In this document: positions 1 to 13,940 of the stretch, piece after piece | Numbering within the stretch: position 1 is the stretch's first letter | Layout: every line of letters begins with the position of its first letter | NCBI GenBank assembly: GCA_028554795.2 | Contig: CM068828.1 | Span: forward strand, 21,321,936 to 21,385,935 | Length of the DNA: 64,000 bases | Direction of reading: 5' to 3' | DNA from: Sinohyriopsis cumingii | Lineage: Eukaryota; Mollusca; Bivalvia; Unionida; Unionidae | Notes under the pieces: generated by a model | Seen by the model: only the letters and a program-made list of their open reading frames with translations | The model's database searches: none | What the model was told of the DNA's origin: nothing | Translations under genes and position numbers: made by a program

Positions 1-572
1 TTTAGAGCTCTCCGTTTAAAGTATTTCTTAGATGTTTGTGAATCCATGTTTCATTATGGGTAGTTGGTCCTGAGGAAATATTCCTCAGACCGAATTATTT
101 AGACAATTGCTAGGTGTAAACGTCACGGAGTGAAGTGTTAGTGGGTTTCCATGATGCCATGGTTTACTTTTGGTGCATTCAGGTCAGAGCCGCATGATTG
201 TCCCTGGAGTTCAATAGTACTTATTAAAATCTAGTTCTGTACATTGATTGTGTGACTGCTGATGCAGTATTTATGATTGGAGACTAGTAAATTACACAAT
301 GGAATAACCGAGAAGGGACTGTTTCGTCGTCGGCAGGCGCCGTTTCTTGTTGCCATGGTGGCAAAAGCGATGCAACGTTACAAGCGAAATGTGCATTAAA
401 AACATGATTTGACTGGCCTAAGGTAGCGTAGTAAAAATAGCTTCCTGTACGAAAGATGGAGGGCACATGACGATGGAGTTTGATGAAAAGACTTCATTAA
501 ACAGTCCGTCCAAATATGTACTGTGTACTATGTACCTATACAAACCAGTAGCATATTTCAAATTGCTTTATA
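1..572. other. Non-coding flank, no gene recognised
   Basis: Short AT-rich stretch with no ORF that resembles a known protein. A 60-codon open frame on the minus strand around 284-466 has no recognisable motif and is probably chance. Confidence 0.4.
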
Positions 573-882
573 CACCGCTGCGGTGGCCTAGTATGTTTAA
601 CATCAGCCTCGGATGCGGGGGATTGTAGGTTCAATCCCCGGCCGAGCCATACCAAAGACTTACAAAAATGGAACTAACAGCTGCTTCGCTTAGCACTCAG
701 CAATTAGAGGTTAGTATTAAGACTGGTCGGCCTGGTGTCAGGATAATGTGACGGGGTGGGACATAATGCTACATGTCTGCGGCATGATGTCCCAGTGCTA
801 GACAACACTATAAACTGCCACACTGCAGACATCGTAGCGATATGACTGAAAAGTTTTTTAAAGCTACGTTAAAAATCAAAAT

Positions 883-947
<65 letters not shown>

Positions 948-955
948 ACACACAC
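573..955 (+). mobile_element. tRNA-derived SINE with (CA)n tail, copy 1
   Basis: The left end is tRNA-like: an A-box-like ggtggcctagta at about 582, and a B-box ggttcaatcccc at about 629. A body of about 220 bp follows. It ends in a long CA/GACA microsatellite (about 882-955). A second copy lies at 16100-16442 in reverse orientation and matches over the tRNA head, the body (ctacatgtctgc, tgatgtcccagtgctagac, gcagacatcgtagcgatatgactgaaaa) and the junction to the CA tail. The two copies are independent insertions. Dispersed SINEs of this build are common in molluscs, which supports the host guess but does not prove it. Confidence 0.8.
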
Positions 956-1488
956 ATAAATAGCTTTATGACGGTGCTTAATAGCCTCACACAAACAACA
1001 CCACCACCACCGTCAATGATTGATAAAGCAAATAGTTCAAATATGGGTTGTTTGACTTGAATTGCAAAAAAAACTTTATCAGGTGAATAAATGTTGATGC
1101 AAGGTTAAATTTGTCATGTAAACGCATATTAAATTTCAGTGAAATATTCATTATAAAATCAAAAATTACATTGCATCTAAATCAATCGACGAAATTTATC
1201 ACGAAGGCCAAGTGTAAAAATTACATTTTCTGATAGTAATTTAAATTTTGGAAATTAAATGGTATTTATTTGCAAGCCAACATGCTCTATTAGAACACCG
1301 GATAATATGTATTCGTTTTGTAATTATCATCAACACATGCGTATCTGCAAAACTTGACTGAGATTAATATTTAAATTCACAAATAAGAATCAACATATAT
1401 TGAATAAAACCATATCATTTTCTTTGGTCGAAAAGAGCAAATTGAGGAAGATGTGCTAAACGTTTAAATTAAACTTTTTTATTTACAG

Positions 1489-2154
1489 GTTGCTTTGCTG
1501 GTACCTACCGTGATGGCTTTGTATGTCAAAATTGCTCCACTGGTCAGTATCAAGATAAAATGGATCAAATGTCCTGTTTACCTTGTCAAATCGGACATTA
1601 TCAAAACCTTACTGGTCAGTCTTTATGTTTCTCTTGTCCAGTTGGCCAGTTTCAAAATGAAAGTGGTCAATTATCCTGCAAAGTCTGCCCTGCTGGCCGG
1701 TTCCAAAACATAACAGGTCAAAGTGCTTGCAGTTTCTGCCCAAATGGTACCTACCAAAACATTACCGGTCAAAGTACTTGTAATTTATGTCCAATCGGTA
1801 CCTACCAAATCAGAAGAGGTCAATCAATGTGTGAGAAGTGCAGTGCTGGTTCTTATCAAAACATTCCTGGTCTCCCTTATTGTCATCATTGCGGACCAGG
1901 AACATACCAAAATGCCACTGGCAAATCTTCATGCGATTTGTGTCCTATTGGATATTTCCAAAACCTGACTGGTCAGATTTATTGTACACCTTGCCAAAAG
2001 GGTAGCTTTAGTAATCAAACAGGTGCAACAATTTGCAATCCATGTGAAGCTGGGACGTATCAGGGATCAAGTGGACAAACTTCATGTTTATTTTGCCTGA
2101 AACATTACACTACACGGTCTGAAGGATCGGAATCGGAATCTGCATGTTATATAG
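1489..2154 (+). CDS. Receptor exon with 12 cysteine-rich (GCC2/GCC3-like) repeats
   Basis: This exon is preceded by a good acceptor (tttatttacag) and ends at a GTAAGT donor (2155). The reading frame is entered in phase 1. It encodes about 220 residues made of roughly twelve units of 17 residues, with pattern C-x2-C-x2-G-x-(Y/F)-Q-N-x2-G-Q-x2-C. Many units carry an N-x-T sequon (for example QNITGQS), so the stalk should be glycosylated and disulfide-linked. The pattern fits the GCC2/GCC3 or ephrin-receptor-like cysteine family found in extracellular parts of invertebrate receptors and SCUBE/MEGF-type proteins. Upstream exons, including the signal peptide, lie outside the window. It joins in phase with the exons at 5505 and 18038. 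Confidence 0.85.
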
Positions 2155-5100
2155 GTAAGTACCCTTATTCTATAGACGCATAGGTGTGTGTGTGTGTGTG
2201 TGTGTGTTGGCCTGCATGTTCATTTGTGTGACATGAAGATAATTGTATATTCTGATTCATTTCACAGTATTAGTGTTTTACCTATGGCGGTTATGTTAAA
2301 TTAAAGATACGAATATTGTGCTTATTTCCTAGACTGTCAACATTCGTACAAGATTATAACCGAAATAAGTATGAGCAACCTTTATTAGGACATTTACTCG
2401 CATAAACATGTAAGATTTCACATTATAAAGCTCATTTGATTCTTCAAAGGCGTAAAAAAATTCGAGTCTGCAAAAATGTATTGACAGCAATAAAAATAAA
2501 ATACAACGTATATTTAAATGTTTCAGAGCAATTAAGTACTTTGAAAAAGAAAATTATATTATTTTAATTCCCTCACTTCCATTTATTGGCAACATTAAAG
2601 GATCTATAGTTTGATGTACTCTTCTATTTTCTGAAAATGAGAAAGTGTAGGGGCTATCAGTTTTACCTTGACATGCGTGGTTCAGTTTGTTATTTTGACG
2701 CTGTTTTGTGACAGAAATGAACTTGATTTGGCTATCAGAAACTTTCTTTGTTAGACATTGTACAAAATTATGATCAAATAATTTGCATAGATTAAATAGT
2801 TATAATTGGTTACTTAAGATATTATATATGTGTATTAAACAGTTTGCAAACTTTATATTGCAAAATATTGACAATTTTGTAGTATTTCAATCACTTTACA
2901 GACACAATTCCTTCAGCTCATCTTACCGGCAGTTATGGTACTTTTATTTCTTATTACAAACGTTGATTACATTTAAATTTGCTCTCTAAAATGTTTGATC
3001 CAAAAGATTTATATAGTGCAGATTGTGTCAAACTCACCACTATACAAATAAATGCCACTGACTAAATAAAGAGAAAATGCTTTTAATTACAGAGACGAAT
3101 AAAAGGGCACACTAATAACAAACATTTTCCATTACCTTAGGTTTTAGCTGCGATGTGCAATAGCATCAAAGTTTCTTTTTTCTCTTTTTCTCAACGAAAT
3201 ATGATTACATTTGGTAAATATTGTTAAAACTTAAATTATTAACTTTGCAAATTAAATTCCATCTTATGCGCCAGTTATCAGTAAAGAAACAAATAGGTCG
3301 TTCTATTTTATGCGACCAACAATACTGATAACAGTTGCACTTTATATGTCACAATGGCAAAGGTCATTACTATAGCAAGAATTTTGAAATCTCTTTATCC
3401 TTGTATATGTTACTTATTAATAAAATAGATATCACAATTAATCGTGCATGATATGCACTCTGTATTCTTATTTCAACATGACGCGTTTGTTGACGACATT
3501 ATCACATTTGTAACCTATTGTAAATTCATTCTTTCCAAATATATCTCTATTTGGGTGATCGAACCCTTGATTTATACTTTTGTATCTGTTATTTTCCTTG
3601 TTTACTAAGTCATGTGTATTAATATGTGATGAGTGTTATTGTAATATCAGTTAAACTTTGCAAAACGTCATTCCACATTTTGGATTTTATTTCTAACGAG
3701 TTCCTTTCACAGTAGGTGGATATTCTAAGGTCTATTAGTCTTTTAATTTTAATGATAACCATGACATCAATGACTCAAGTTTACAATGCTTAATTAGCAC
3801 GATTTTCACTAATCAACATGGAATATTCGTACTGCCTACAAATTTGTATCACTTTGCAGGAGTCACGTTGTTGTGATTGACTGACACTGTAAGTCAAATG
3901 GGGCTAGACACAAAATAGGATTACTTGACTCTGATTTGTGTGACAGTGACCAGTAAATTGACGGTTATTCCTGCGCACAAGTGACAGTGTCGCCATAAAG
4001 AAATTTCCCCAGCACCTCCTAGTTCCCTAATTTGCTATGACGTATATATTCCAAAGTAAACGTGCAGTCTATAAACTTGTCTCCAGAATGTCTGTACTGT
4101 ATTACACCGAATAACCCTGATTAAGGACATTTTATTCTTTACTGTAAACCAATATAAATACTTAAAGGTGTACCAAACATTAATGAAAGAGGTGTGGTGA
4201 GTTGTATAAGGACACACTTTACAGAAAGTGCATCTAGTCGGGTGGGACGTATGCAGATACCCGTTGATGAAAGGATTTATTACCTCCACCTTCTCTACGT
4301 TCTATCCTGTATGGAGACGCAAACTTATCGCTAATTTATTTTGCCCAATGGCCAGGGTGTCTCTCTTTTTCCAGAGGACACAGTTCTGCAAAGTAAATGC
4401 TGTGGCATCAATCTTAGCGCTTCACAACACACACCTTATTTCATCGATTTATCTGCATACCCCAAAAACAAAGATTCGTTGCTATCATTGCGTTAAACTT
4501 CGGAGGGCCCACGCAGTTTAGAAACTGGAATGCAGCAAACAGTTGTGTAAATGTTGTATTGTTAAGTTTCTCTGTACATTAAAAGCCTCAATGCAACGGT
4601 ACCTGTTTCTTCAAATCTATATAATCATCGGTTAAGGGCCAAGGCAGTGCATATAGTAACTTTGCGATCGTCGATGTAGTAGTAGTGGTAGTAGTAGTGG
4701 AAGTAATAATAATAATAATAATACTTATAAGACGAAAAAGAAGACAATATTGATATTATTGTTATTATAAATATGCAGAATGTAAACTTCCCTTAAGTAC
4801 GCTTATGACATTAAGGCAATATGATCTATGGAGCATGTATAGTAGAAATCTCCTTAAGTAAATTCAGTATATGGATACAGCTTATGAAAGGTATTCTTTG
4901 CTTGCTAGAGGTAAAACATATAGTTTCACATTTACGTCAATTTAAAAAAAAACAAACTTTAGTCTTCTTTTGTTCAACCAGAGACGCTTACCCTATTAGA
5001 AGAGTTTTCTCGAGGTGATTTCATGAAACTGGGACAGCAAAGGTGGAGATTTCAATATATAGCATTGTACGTTGTTAGGACACGTAGAGCTGGAAAGCAG

Positions 5101-5504
5101 ATGTTGATGATCAGAAGCCAAAATTTAAAAAAACAAACGAAAACATTCACGTCTTCACAACTCAGTTTCATTAGTTTTTGTTCTTACCGTTAGGTAAACA
5201 AATTGCTTGTTGCGCTTATTTAAACATCAACTGAAACAAGGGAGATAAATACTATAAATAAAAAAGTTGCAGAAAAACTTAAATTGTAGTGACTATCGTC
5301 GATGTTGAAAATACTCACATAATATTTAAATCTCAAAAATGGAAATGAAATAAAGACTTTCAATAGTGCCTTTCATGCAGTCAATACGGGATGAACAGGT
5401 TCGACTTTTCCTGATTTATCTCGTCTTTAGTAAAATGCATTACTAATTGCGAAATATATCTGTACTTATTTTATAATCATTTAATGATGATGTTTATTGT
5501 GCAG
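2155..5504 (+). other. Intron of the cysteine-repeat receptor
   Basis: AT-rich intron bounded by a GTAAGT donor and a ttgtgcag acceptor. It contains a (GT)n run at about 2184-2207 and a GTA/ATA trinucleotide run at about 4676-4724. The open frames inside have no recognisable domain. Confidence 0.7.
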
Positions 5505-5607
5505 CTGATGTGAGTCCACCGATATTGTTTGGTCTTATAGGAGGTCTAGCTGGGACAGGGTTTATCATCATCGTGGCTGTCAGTCTGACTGCGTATTTTG
5601 GCTACAG
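5505..5607 (+). CDS. Receptor exon encoding the transmembrane segment
   Basis: A 103-nt exon between a ttgtgcag acceptor and a GTACGT donor. It is entered in phase 1, completing an Ala codon with the last G of the 2154 exon, and left in phase 2. It encodes a short juxtamembrane stretch followed by a hydrophobic span, LFGLIGGLAGTGFIIIVAV and a few further residues, ending YFGYR. This is a single transmembrane helix with small-residue GG/AG motifs. Phase agreement on both sides, and its place between a cysteine-rich exon and a charged tail exon, make a type I single-pass receptor the simplest reading. It is too short to be seen by ordinary ORF calling. Confidence 0.8.
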
Positions 5608-6700
5608 GTACGTGAACAGGATACACTGCAACCTTTTATTCTTTCTTTTTTCTCTTCTGACCTTCATTTAACAGCATAAGTATCTTTATGTTGTAAGTGT
5701 TATATATTTTGTGATCATGACTTGCCCCATCGTGGAAATATATGTAAATGTATAATATTCATAATATTTACAAGTGAACATTTACATAATAATTACTTGA
5801 CAATATTAAGATTTATTTTGTCCTGGATTCAATATACAAATTTTAAACAGTGAGTATGTGTCGATAATTAGTGGTAGTCCTAAGGTTTCAACAGTGTTAA
5901 TGTTAGTTGGTAATCCGAAACTAATATAATAAATGAAAATTGGTTGCCTTATGCGAGTACATTAATACACAATACATTCTTTTCTCATAATTTTGCAATC
6001 AGATATTTGACTAAAAGCATATCACAGCTAAAAGATGTATTATTTCTACATGTCGATGTCACAACAAATCAAAACAAATTAGCATTTTGAATGATTTCGT
6101 AATAATGACAAAACAAAGAAATCCAGCTATATCCTCAAACATGTAGGTAAAAAAAAACTATTTATGTATATTCTATTGGTAAATAAGTTGATATTCAAGT
6201 CAGTAATTAATTTTATACCAACTTATAGGCGTAAGGGATGAAACAATAATAAAAATAAAAAAAAATTCCCTAGGTGTATGGACTTAATATATGCATTTTT
6301 ATTAATAGATCAAGTAAATATGGTTATTTGGGTCAGGGTTTTGGACTTTCCTAAGTGCGTTTTACAGGTTATGGTTTTCGTTTGTACACATAAGGATCAA
6401 TCTAGAAGGTTAGATTCCATTAGGTAATTGGTTTTTTGTAGAGAAAGCTAATTGTGACCACAGGTCAAGTAGACAACTGTATACTCTTGTAATTGTGAGG
6501 AATTGGTCATTAGTGCTTTAACATCAAGCACCTTTCAGTTGTGTTAGGTTGTGACCAGGAGTTTAGGGCTGGAATCTTCTTTTTTGGTGCTCAAATTATC
6601 GAATTCAAATGATTATTTTCTCTGGAAATAAAGATGAGCTCTGATAAAAATTTTATATAAAGACATTCTTTGGAATTTATAGCGAATTCAAACCTGTAAT
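5608..6700 (+). other. Large receptor intron, first part
   Basis: Start of a 12.4-kb intron (5608-18037). AT-rich and without recognisable coding content until the retroelement remnant beginning near 6840. Confidence 0.6.
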
Positions 6701-6839
6701 TAATTTTCTGTGCTTCAACAAAAGACTGTTTACACATCATCACTTCAACAGCTACCACAGACACGTCATCGACTTCAGTTTTGGAATATTTTCTGGACTT
6801 TAACTGAATTTTATTCAGGACATTAAATTATTAGGACTG

Positions 6840-8240
6840 GTGTATGTAATTATTGGATTATTTTGGGATTTAATTCGCCATACCGTGAGTGCTCGTACTG
6901 AAGACGAGTATTCATTAGCTCATAAAGTTTATTTTGTCAGTAGGTCTTCCACTCAAAAGACTTCTGGTAAAAAAGTATTTCAGCCTAATACAAGCCCTTC
7001 CAAACCTCAATCTCGTACAACTTTTAGAAATCAAGTTTCTGATAAGATTGATCAGAAGTCCATATCTCTTCCTACATGTACCTATCGCAAGAGGAAAGGA
7101 CACGTTATTTCTGATTGCTTCGAATTATAAAATAAGTAACATAATCATGAAACACCTGTTCCAAATGCCCTTAGTTTTAAGAGTTCAAGGTCACGGTCAA
7201 GTATTGAAGGCAATACATTTGCTGGGTCTAATAAACGCCAGTCTGATTTTATTTTGGAGAATTTCGAAGGGTTCTATATCATTTGTGAGTGATTCAGTAA
7301 ATCCTGTCCCTATTAAAATTTTAAGCGAGACAAGAGCTTCTCAGAGTTATTTATTATCATTCACTTTGCATTTTAAAGAGAAGTCTTCTTCCAATGAGAG
7401 TGTGCTTATTCGTGGAATATAGTGTTGCTTTGTTACTGTTCGTCTCCATTGTGTAAATTTGTCATCAGACTTAGTCTCAAAACCCGTGACAGTCGGAACA
7501 ATGTCGTCTTTGCCCATTGAAGGCATTCCATAGATACTAGGCAATGGCCTGCCTCGAGATAAGGTTGTGGTTAATCCACTTGTAACTGACAAGCCTTGTT
7601 TGGATCAGAAAGTCGATCGGATTGAAAAGGATATCCATGATTTGTAGCAAGCTTGTGCAGTCGCTAGAGCTGAAATAAAGAAAGCTCTTGAAAATGATGT
7701 TGATCAGGAAAGTATTCCTTTAGATGACACAAGTATCGGTCAGTTTTTCATGAGGTCACATTCACTCCTTGTTTGGATCAAACAAAAGGTATTGATTACA
7801 GTGATCATTTTTTAACTACTCATTCTCTTTATTCTAATCAGGGTGACAAACGACACTCACTTTTGTCGTCGAACAGAAAAATGATCCTGAGATCTCCTGT
7901 TTGATTCAAAGGGCCATTAGTGAAACCGAAGCCACTGAAGTACCTATTTGCTATTTTGTTTAAAATGTGGTTCTTATGAGACTATTGAGACCACCTGAGG
8001 TACCTGCTGGTGGCGAGTGGTTAGTGAAATATCAAACTGTAGTTTCAGAAATTGCACTGACAGATAATGCTTAGTCTGACATATCAAACTCCTTTGGCCG
8101 GTCTTTTATGGATTAATACGATTTATCACAAGATCATGAAACACTTCTTTTGGCCAGATATTAAAAGCGATGTTTGTAAATACTACAGACCTTGTTAAAC
8201 TTGTCAAATGATAGGACAACCTGGAATATTTGCTTAACGT
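6840..8240 (+). pseudogene. Decayed Ty3/gypsy retroelement, copy 1 (gag, protease, integrase)
   Basis: Plus-strand remnants in several broken frames. Around 7076-7128 is a nucleocapsid-like zinc knuckle ending RKGHVISDCFEL. At about 7455-7610 is the end of the retropepsin region with the family motif SLPIEGIP-stop-ILGNGLPR and DKVVVNPLVTD. At about 8085-8230 is the integrase zinc-binding module, YHKIMKHFFWPDIKSDV then C...TCQMIGQPG. Stops and frameshifts interrupt every part, so it is inactive. The integrase module follows the protease by only about 500 nt, with no reverse transcriptase between. That is the order expected for Gmr1-like gypsy elements, although an internal deletion is possible. 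It lies inside the receptor intron. No LTRs were identified. Confidence 0.75.
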
Positions 8241-11200
8241 AGAGCTATTTTATGTTTGATGTTGAACGTTGTGCGTGTGATACAATGTTTTGGACTTGGG
8301 TCTTTATCTCCTTGCGGTATCGTGCCCTGCTTGTGCGTAATCAAACGGTATGTTCCAATGTGTACTATTTTTGACGCTCAAGCTTATTTTAGCAACGCAC
8401 ACACTAAGATCCATCATCATCACTGGTATTGAATCTGATCATAATACGTTTGATAGGAATGATAGGGTACATGATGCTTTGATGTTTCAACATTTATATA
8501 TAATCTTCACGGCTCCTATATGCATCTGGGTTAGTACATGCATAAGCGTGAAAAACATCATGCAGGTTGTTAATGTCTGAGTCACAAAGCCTTCATCGGT
8601 CAGTCTGTAATTGAAGTAATCAAGTGTATATGCTCTGTTTTCATTTCAATATCACTGCACATCGTGCAATTCAACAGGGTGGCGGATGATTACTAGCCTA
8701 ATATATAAACTGTAAACAAATAGCGAATATGCACAAATAAATAAGAAAATATTCAACAGGTGCTACTAGATCAAAAGAGACCACGATAATCTTTTTCAGG
8801 TTACTTCAATATGTAATAAAACTTAATGTACCAACTATATTTATATATCTGATAGGAACAATATAAAGAAAACAAAAAGACAAAATGGGATACAACATCA
8901 CCTTCCACAAAAATGAAATATATTAACGATTGCTCGTGCAAGCTATGATCTTTATATTTTCCTATTGCATGGATTAAACCAGTGCCAATGATGCAGATGC
9001 AGAAAGAAAATGATGTTTACGTCTTATTCACTTTTTGGAAAAGTACATCACAGGTATGTGGACAATAAAATGGGAATTAAAAATAACAAGAATGGATACA
9101 TATAACAGAACGTCAACGTAGCCCTAAAGAAATTTCGCAAAGAATTAAAGGCTGAAGAAAATTAAGAAAATAAACAATCAAACAAAAAGCGAGAGATAAA
9201 ATGTGTTGTCATTTATTATTTAAATTCAAAGTCAGACAATTCTACTATTACATAATATTTATCAGTAGGGTAGTGCCTACGTTTCTCAAGCTTGCGTAAT
9301 TTAATTAGCTCCTTCATAGCTTTGAGTTAGGAGTTGAATGGTTTAATTCAAGTAACTGAAGCTAAGTCCATGATGATTTAGCGTAAGGAACGATCAAAAC
9401 ATATCTCTGCGAATTATCCCTAAGACAGCAATTAATTCTGCCTTCCCCGCCGGTTTGGTGCATCTAATCCTCGGGAGCAAACTTCGTGGATTGCCAGACA
9501 AGATACAGCACATGTGCCTATGCAAAAATAAATATAAAGTTGAAAGATTTCACCCAAATCTCCCTTCTCCGTACACAACTGGCGGTAATTATAAAACATA
9601 AAATTAAAGATATACAATATTTTTAGTGAGTATTTAATAACTGAAAATGCATCGTCATATGTTAATAATAAGACAGTTCAAAATCTTCTATTATAGGAAC
9701 CAGAACATTTACTAGCAGGACATTTTCAATTAATTCTATTGTATGTTTTACTGTCTTTGAAAATTGTTGTTTTTATTATACGTGATTTATAATTTAGAGT
9801 TCTAGACACAACCTTCAATCTAATTTTGGTTTTAAAAAACAATAGTTTCGGTTTTAGCAAAATCGTTGTGGAGCTACGTGGTACAAGTTAAAAGGTCTCC
9901 AAACTATAGCACAAATGGATCTAAACAGGATTTAAAAATATCTTATTCTCGGATGTCAATTTAATATCTGTGTCCTACCTTATAGCTTCTATTGCTTTGC
10001 TTATCATTGGGTTTAATGCAAGAGCTAGTTATTTCAGTGTTGTAGTCAGTTAACGTTATAATTTGCTCTCTTGATAAGACACTGAATAAATCCTTTTTGA
10101 TTCTCGAAATATGAAAATAATCTTTTTTTTCTTCCTTTTATTTGTTCCAAATCTGTTCTATGATATAAATACCTTTGCACACTAAAAGCTGAAAAATAAC
10201 CAACAGTATGTCTTTCAGATATGTATCTACATATTTGTCTTTATAAAGATCGATGACACATTGTTAAATGTCCTTGAAAAGTTAACGAATTATTACATTT
10301 GCGTTCAGATTAAATTGCGAAATCTGAAGAATAAACGACTGGTGTAGAGTATATATAATAATGATTTACAATGTATCTGCAACTATAAGGTATTTGTGAA
10401 CGTATATAAACAAGATGGGAATAAGAGGATGAAAAGGATCTTTGTCTTTAAACGCTACATTCGCGTATTCAAAGAAGTCAGAAAATTATTCACATTAAAT
10501 AGATTGTGTTCAAATTATTGCAAAATCAAGCTAATGATAATGACGGGTACAAGATGCATCAGGCAATTTGGGGAATGTTTTTTAGCGAAATCAGAACGAA
10601 ACATAAATGAAGAACGGCAAGGTAAAGCAGTTCTTTGAGAAGAAACTACTGAATAATTATTCACTTACTCGGATATAATGATTTCTGTTGTGGAGAATTA
10701 AAATAGAATGGTAGATAATAGATTGTGGAAATATTTAACAGAAACGAAACTAGTAGTGTTCGAGATCTATTACCTAAGTGGATTCCAGATACAATACCGT
10801 GTTTCACAGATCAGTGACAATGATTCCGATTTATGCGAGCGTTTGGAAACTTGGATCATAACTCTGAATTACATTATTTGTATATTTGACATCAAATACT
10901 TCTGGAACGCCTAAATATAAAATTGGCCAGACATAGAGAGTTGAGAATTAAAAGACAATATTTTCATATGGTAATGTACCTGAATTCACGGACGAGTTTT
11001 TAAAAATGAGAAAGGATATAATAGGTCATCATACTGGAGGCCTTAAACATAGACAATATTCATTGGATATTATGCATAAAGAAGTTCGTGTAAGAAAAGG
11101 AACGCAGATTTGAGATGGTTCAGTAAATAGGGTACAATTAGTGTTTTTTATATTTATGACCTGGAAACATTGTGGCATTAAAATAAATAGAGGACATACA

Positions 11201-12025
11201 ATTGATCACTTGAAAAGTAAAGAAATAGTCTCAAAATATAAAACAACAGTCATACAAAATGAGAAGTTTCGCTATGTTGCGTATTAGCAAAGAAGAGAAG
11301 GGAAAACAAGACAATAACTGCTTTTTTGCAGAGAAATATACAATAAGTAAATTGCATGCACTTAAACTGGTGATAAATGTTGGAATAAATTTTAAAATTG
11401 TTAACATAATATGAACATAATTATTTGTTGTTAGTGTTGGAGTAAAAGGTCACAAGGGATCGAGGTAAAGTCAAAAGAAAAATACATTTCCTGTCAATTT
11501 GTATAAAATAAATGAGTTTTAAGCACCTGTCCACGTCAATCAATAGTGCCGCCGCAAAATAAGAACACGATTACATTAGCCTTTAATCAGTGCTCAAACT
11601 GCAATGGAATTTGGTATAAATAGAATGGTCATCAGAGGACTCCATCACTTTATCTTTAGAGCTGATAACCAATGAAGATTTAACCGCATAAGTATGGATA
11701 TTTTAATGTATTTTTCAAAGAGTAATTGAACTTGTAATGTAAAAGAAAAGGAAAGGTCAGCTGTTAGATATTAATATCACTTAACAACGACGTTAAATAT
11801 AATCACCATAAATTTAAGTGAAAGGGTAGATAATATGGTTAAAACAGCTGCATACAACATTTTATCAGGAAAGACATCTCATTCTGAATTTTGTGCTGAT
11901 ATATGCTGTTAACCGCAAAACTTTGTAGGTCATTCAGCTTGGAATGATGATGACTATTGTCAGATATATCATTAAGAAACATCCTACCTAAGGTGTTTAC
12001 GACTGTATTGTTGACATCACCTTTA
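8241..12025. other. Intron sequence without recognised genes
   Basis: About 3.8 kb of AT-rich intron between the two retroelement copies. Open frames at 8350-8580, 9432-9617, 10396-10638 and 10708-10914 were inspected. They show no motif or sensible composition. Confidence 0.5.
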
Positions 12026-13940
12026 TCAAATGCTATGTAAAATGATCAATGTACAATAATGAACTAATTTAGGCATTGTCACTTGCATATTTTGATTCTG
12101 TTTAATACTACTGGGAACGATTATAATACAGTGATGCATAGGATTAAAATATTTAGAATCATCTGGTCTCTGAGCCTTTCGCAACTTCTGCTTGAAATCA
12201 AAGACATAATCAAGATGAATAATTTCTGAATCTTCGGTTAAACAAAATTTCTCTAGTATTACCATCAATGGTCCACGGACAGTATTTCTAAAACAAACCC
12301 ACTTAAGAACAACTAAACCAGAATGATTATTGAACTGATTCCCTAACAGCACACAACAGTACATGAACTCCTTCGTCCCAATTTTCTACTGTCTCAAAGC
12401 AACATGACCTGATCATGTTCTTCAAACTTCGATGAAATTTTGTCTACGCCCAGGGACTTTGAAGGTGAAAGGTAGAATATTTAAAATGTTAGGTGTCTAA
12501 CTTGCTGGACGTATTCAGATTGATCATATGTAAGAAGGTCAAAAGGTGAAGAAAAAAAAAACCTTTTTAAAGCTTTTAAAATTGTTTTAGTTTGTATATT
12601 CCTGAAAGGAATTGCCTCTGAAAAAAAGCTTGTGGTCACACACGTTTTGAGTAACAGGTATTGGTTGCCAGACTTGGACTTAGGAAAGAGATAGACACAA
12701 TCCACCCTTATTTTGCTAAATAGTGCGTCAATCTTCACAATTAGGAAACATCACTTTTAATGTGTAGCCAGTAAATATGATTCGATATCGGTGATCAGTC
12801 GTATCAACTTCCAAAGACGTTTCACGAATTAGGTTAAGAATTGCTTGTCGGTATGATTTAGGAACATCAATGAATAGCCGACAGACCATTCTTCACCAGC
12901 GGGAACCCTATGTGGTCTCCATTCCATCATCAGGACTGTAGAGTTCAAACAATAATCAACAGGTACTTGCATGGCTTCACTTTTGCTAATAGCCCTCCCC
13001 CCCTCCGAAACAAACAGGAGATCTCAGGATCTTGTTCTTGTTAGATAACGAGTGACTGTTTTTTCTAACTCTGATTAGAATAAAGAGAATCAGTATTTGA
13101 AAGAGGATCACAGTGATCAATGCCTTGATTGATCAATACCAGGGAAACGTGACTTCATTAAGAAAGTAAGCATTGAAATTGTCTGCTAAAGGAATAAATT
13201 TGTGACCAACATCATTCTCATGAGCTTTTGTTGTAATAGCTCAAGTAACTGCAGGTTATAAATCAGGGATTTCATTTTCATTAGGATCAAATTTCTGATC
13301 CAAACAAGGATAGTCAGTTTCTAGTGGATTAACCACAACCTTATCTCAGCCAAAATCATAGCCTAGTAATAGATTAATACCCTAGATGAGTAAAGACGTT
13401 CGGACAGTCAAAGGTTCTGAGACTAATTCTGATGGCAGATTAACACAGTAAAGAGGAACATTTACAAAGCGGTATTCTACTCTCTCAATAAGAACATTTT
13501 CACAAGTAGAAATCTTCTCAGAAAAAGGAAAGTACCTCATAATAAAAGACTTTGAGAAACGCATGTGTCCCTTAATATTTGAATAGGGATAGGCTTGGTG
13601 ATATAGTGATGTAGAATCTTTCGATATTATTGGTTCATAAATTTCGATTTTAAAGTCGGACTGGGGTCTGTTTGACCCAACAAATGGATAAATGTGACCT
13701 TGCCTTCTAAGAAATAAGAGCATTTGGAACAGCTCTGACCTTATTCTGATACTTACTTTTTAATAAGTGGTAATCAGAAATAAGCTGTCATTTATTCTTA
13801 CAGTAAGCTCACCTGCGAAGAGATAAGGGTGATTTCTGATTAGTCTTAACCGAAGTTTAATTCCTACAAGTTGTGCCAGAGAGAAATTCGGATGTGCTCG
13901 TAAGTTACTGAGATCTTCTTGTACCAAAACAAGGTGCTGA
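12026..13940 (-). pseudogene. Decayed Ty3/gypsy retroelement, copy 2 (protease, integrase)
   Basis: Reverse-strand relative of the 6840-8240 remnant. Reading on the minus strand, a gag/protease region lies at about 13850-13330 with the shared stretch KVVVNPLETDYPCLDQK. The integrase core lies at 12738-12540: VDCV followed by PKSKSGNQYLL, then EAIPFRNIQTKTILKAL. The integrase C-terminal region lies at 12350-12150: FRNTVRGPLMVILEKF, then LDYVFDFKQKLRKA. Frames are shifted and stops are frequent. No reverse transcriptase is seen between protease and integrase. The nucleotide match to copy 1 around the protease end is obvious. Both copies sit in the same receptor intron in opposite orientation. 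Confidence 0.75.

Noticed and set aside
573-650. Functional tRNA gene
   Set aside because: The tRNA-like head is part of a SINE with a second copy at 16.4 kb, and the cloverleaf is degenerate.
808-1060. Open frames on both strands over the CA repeat
   Set aside because: They are translations of the SINE's microsatellite tail (alternating Thr/His or Cys/Val).
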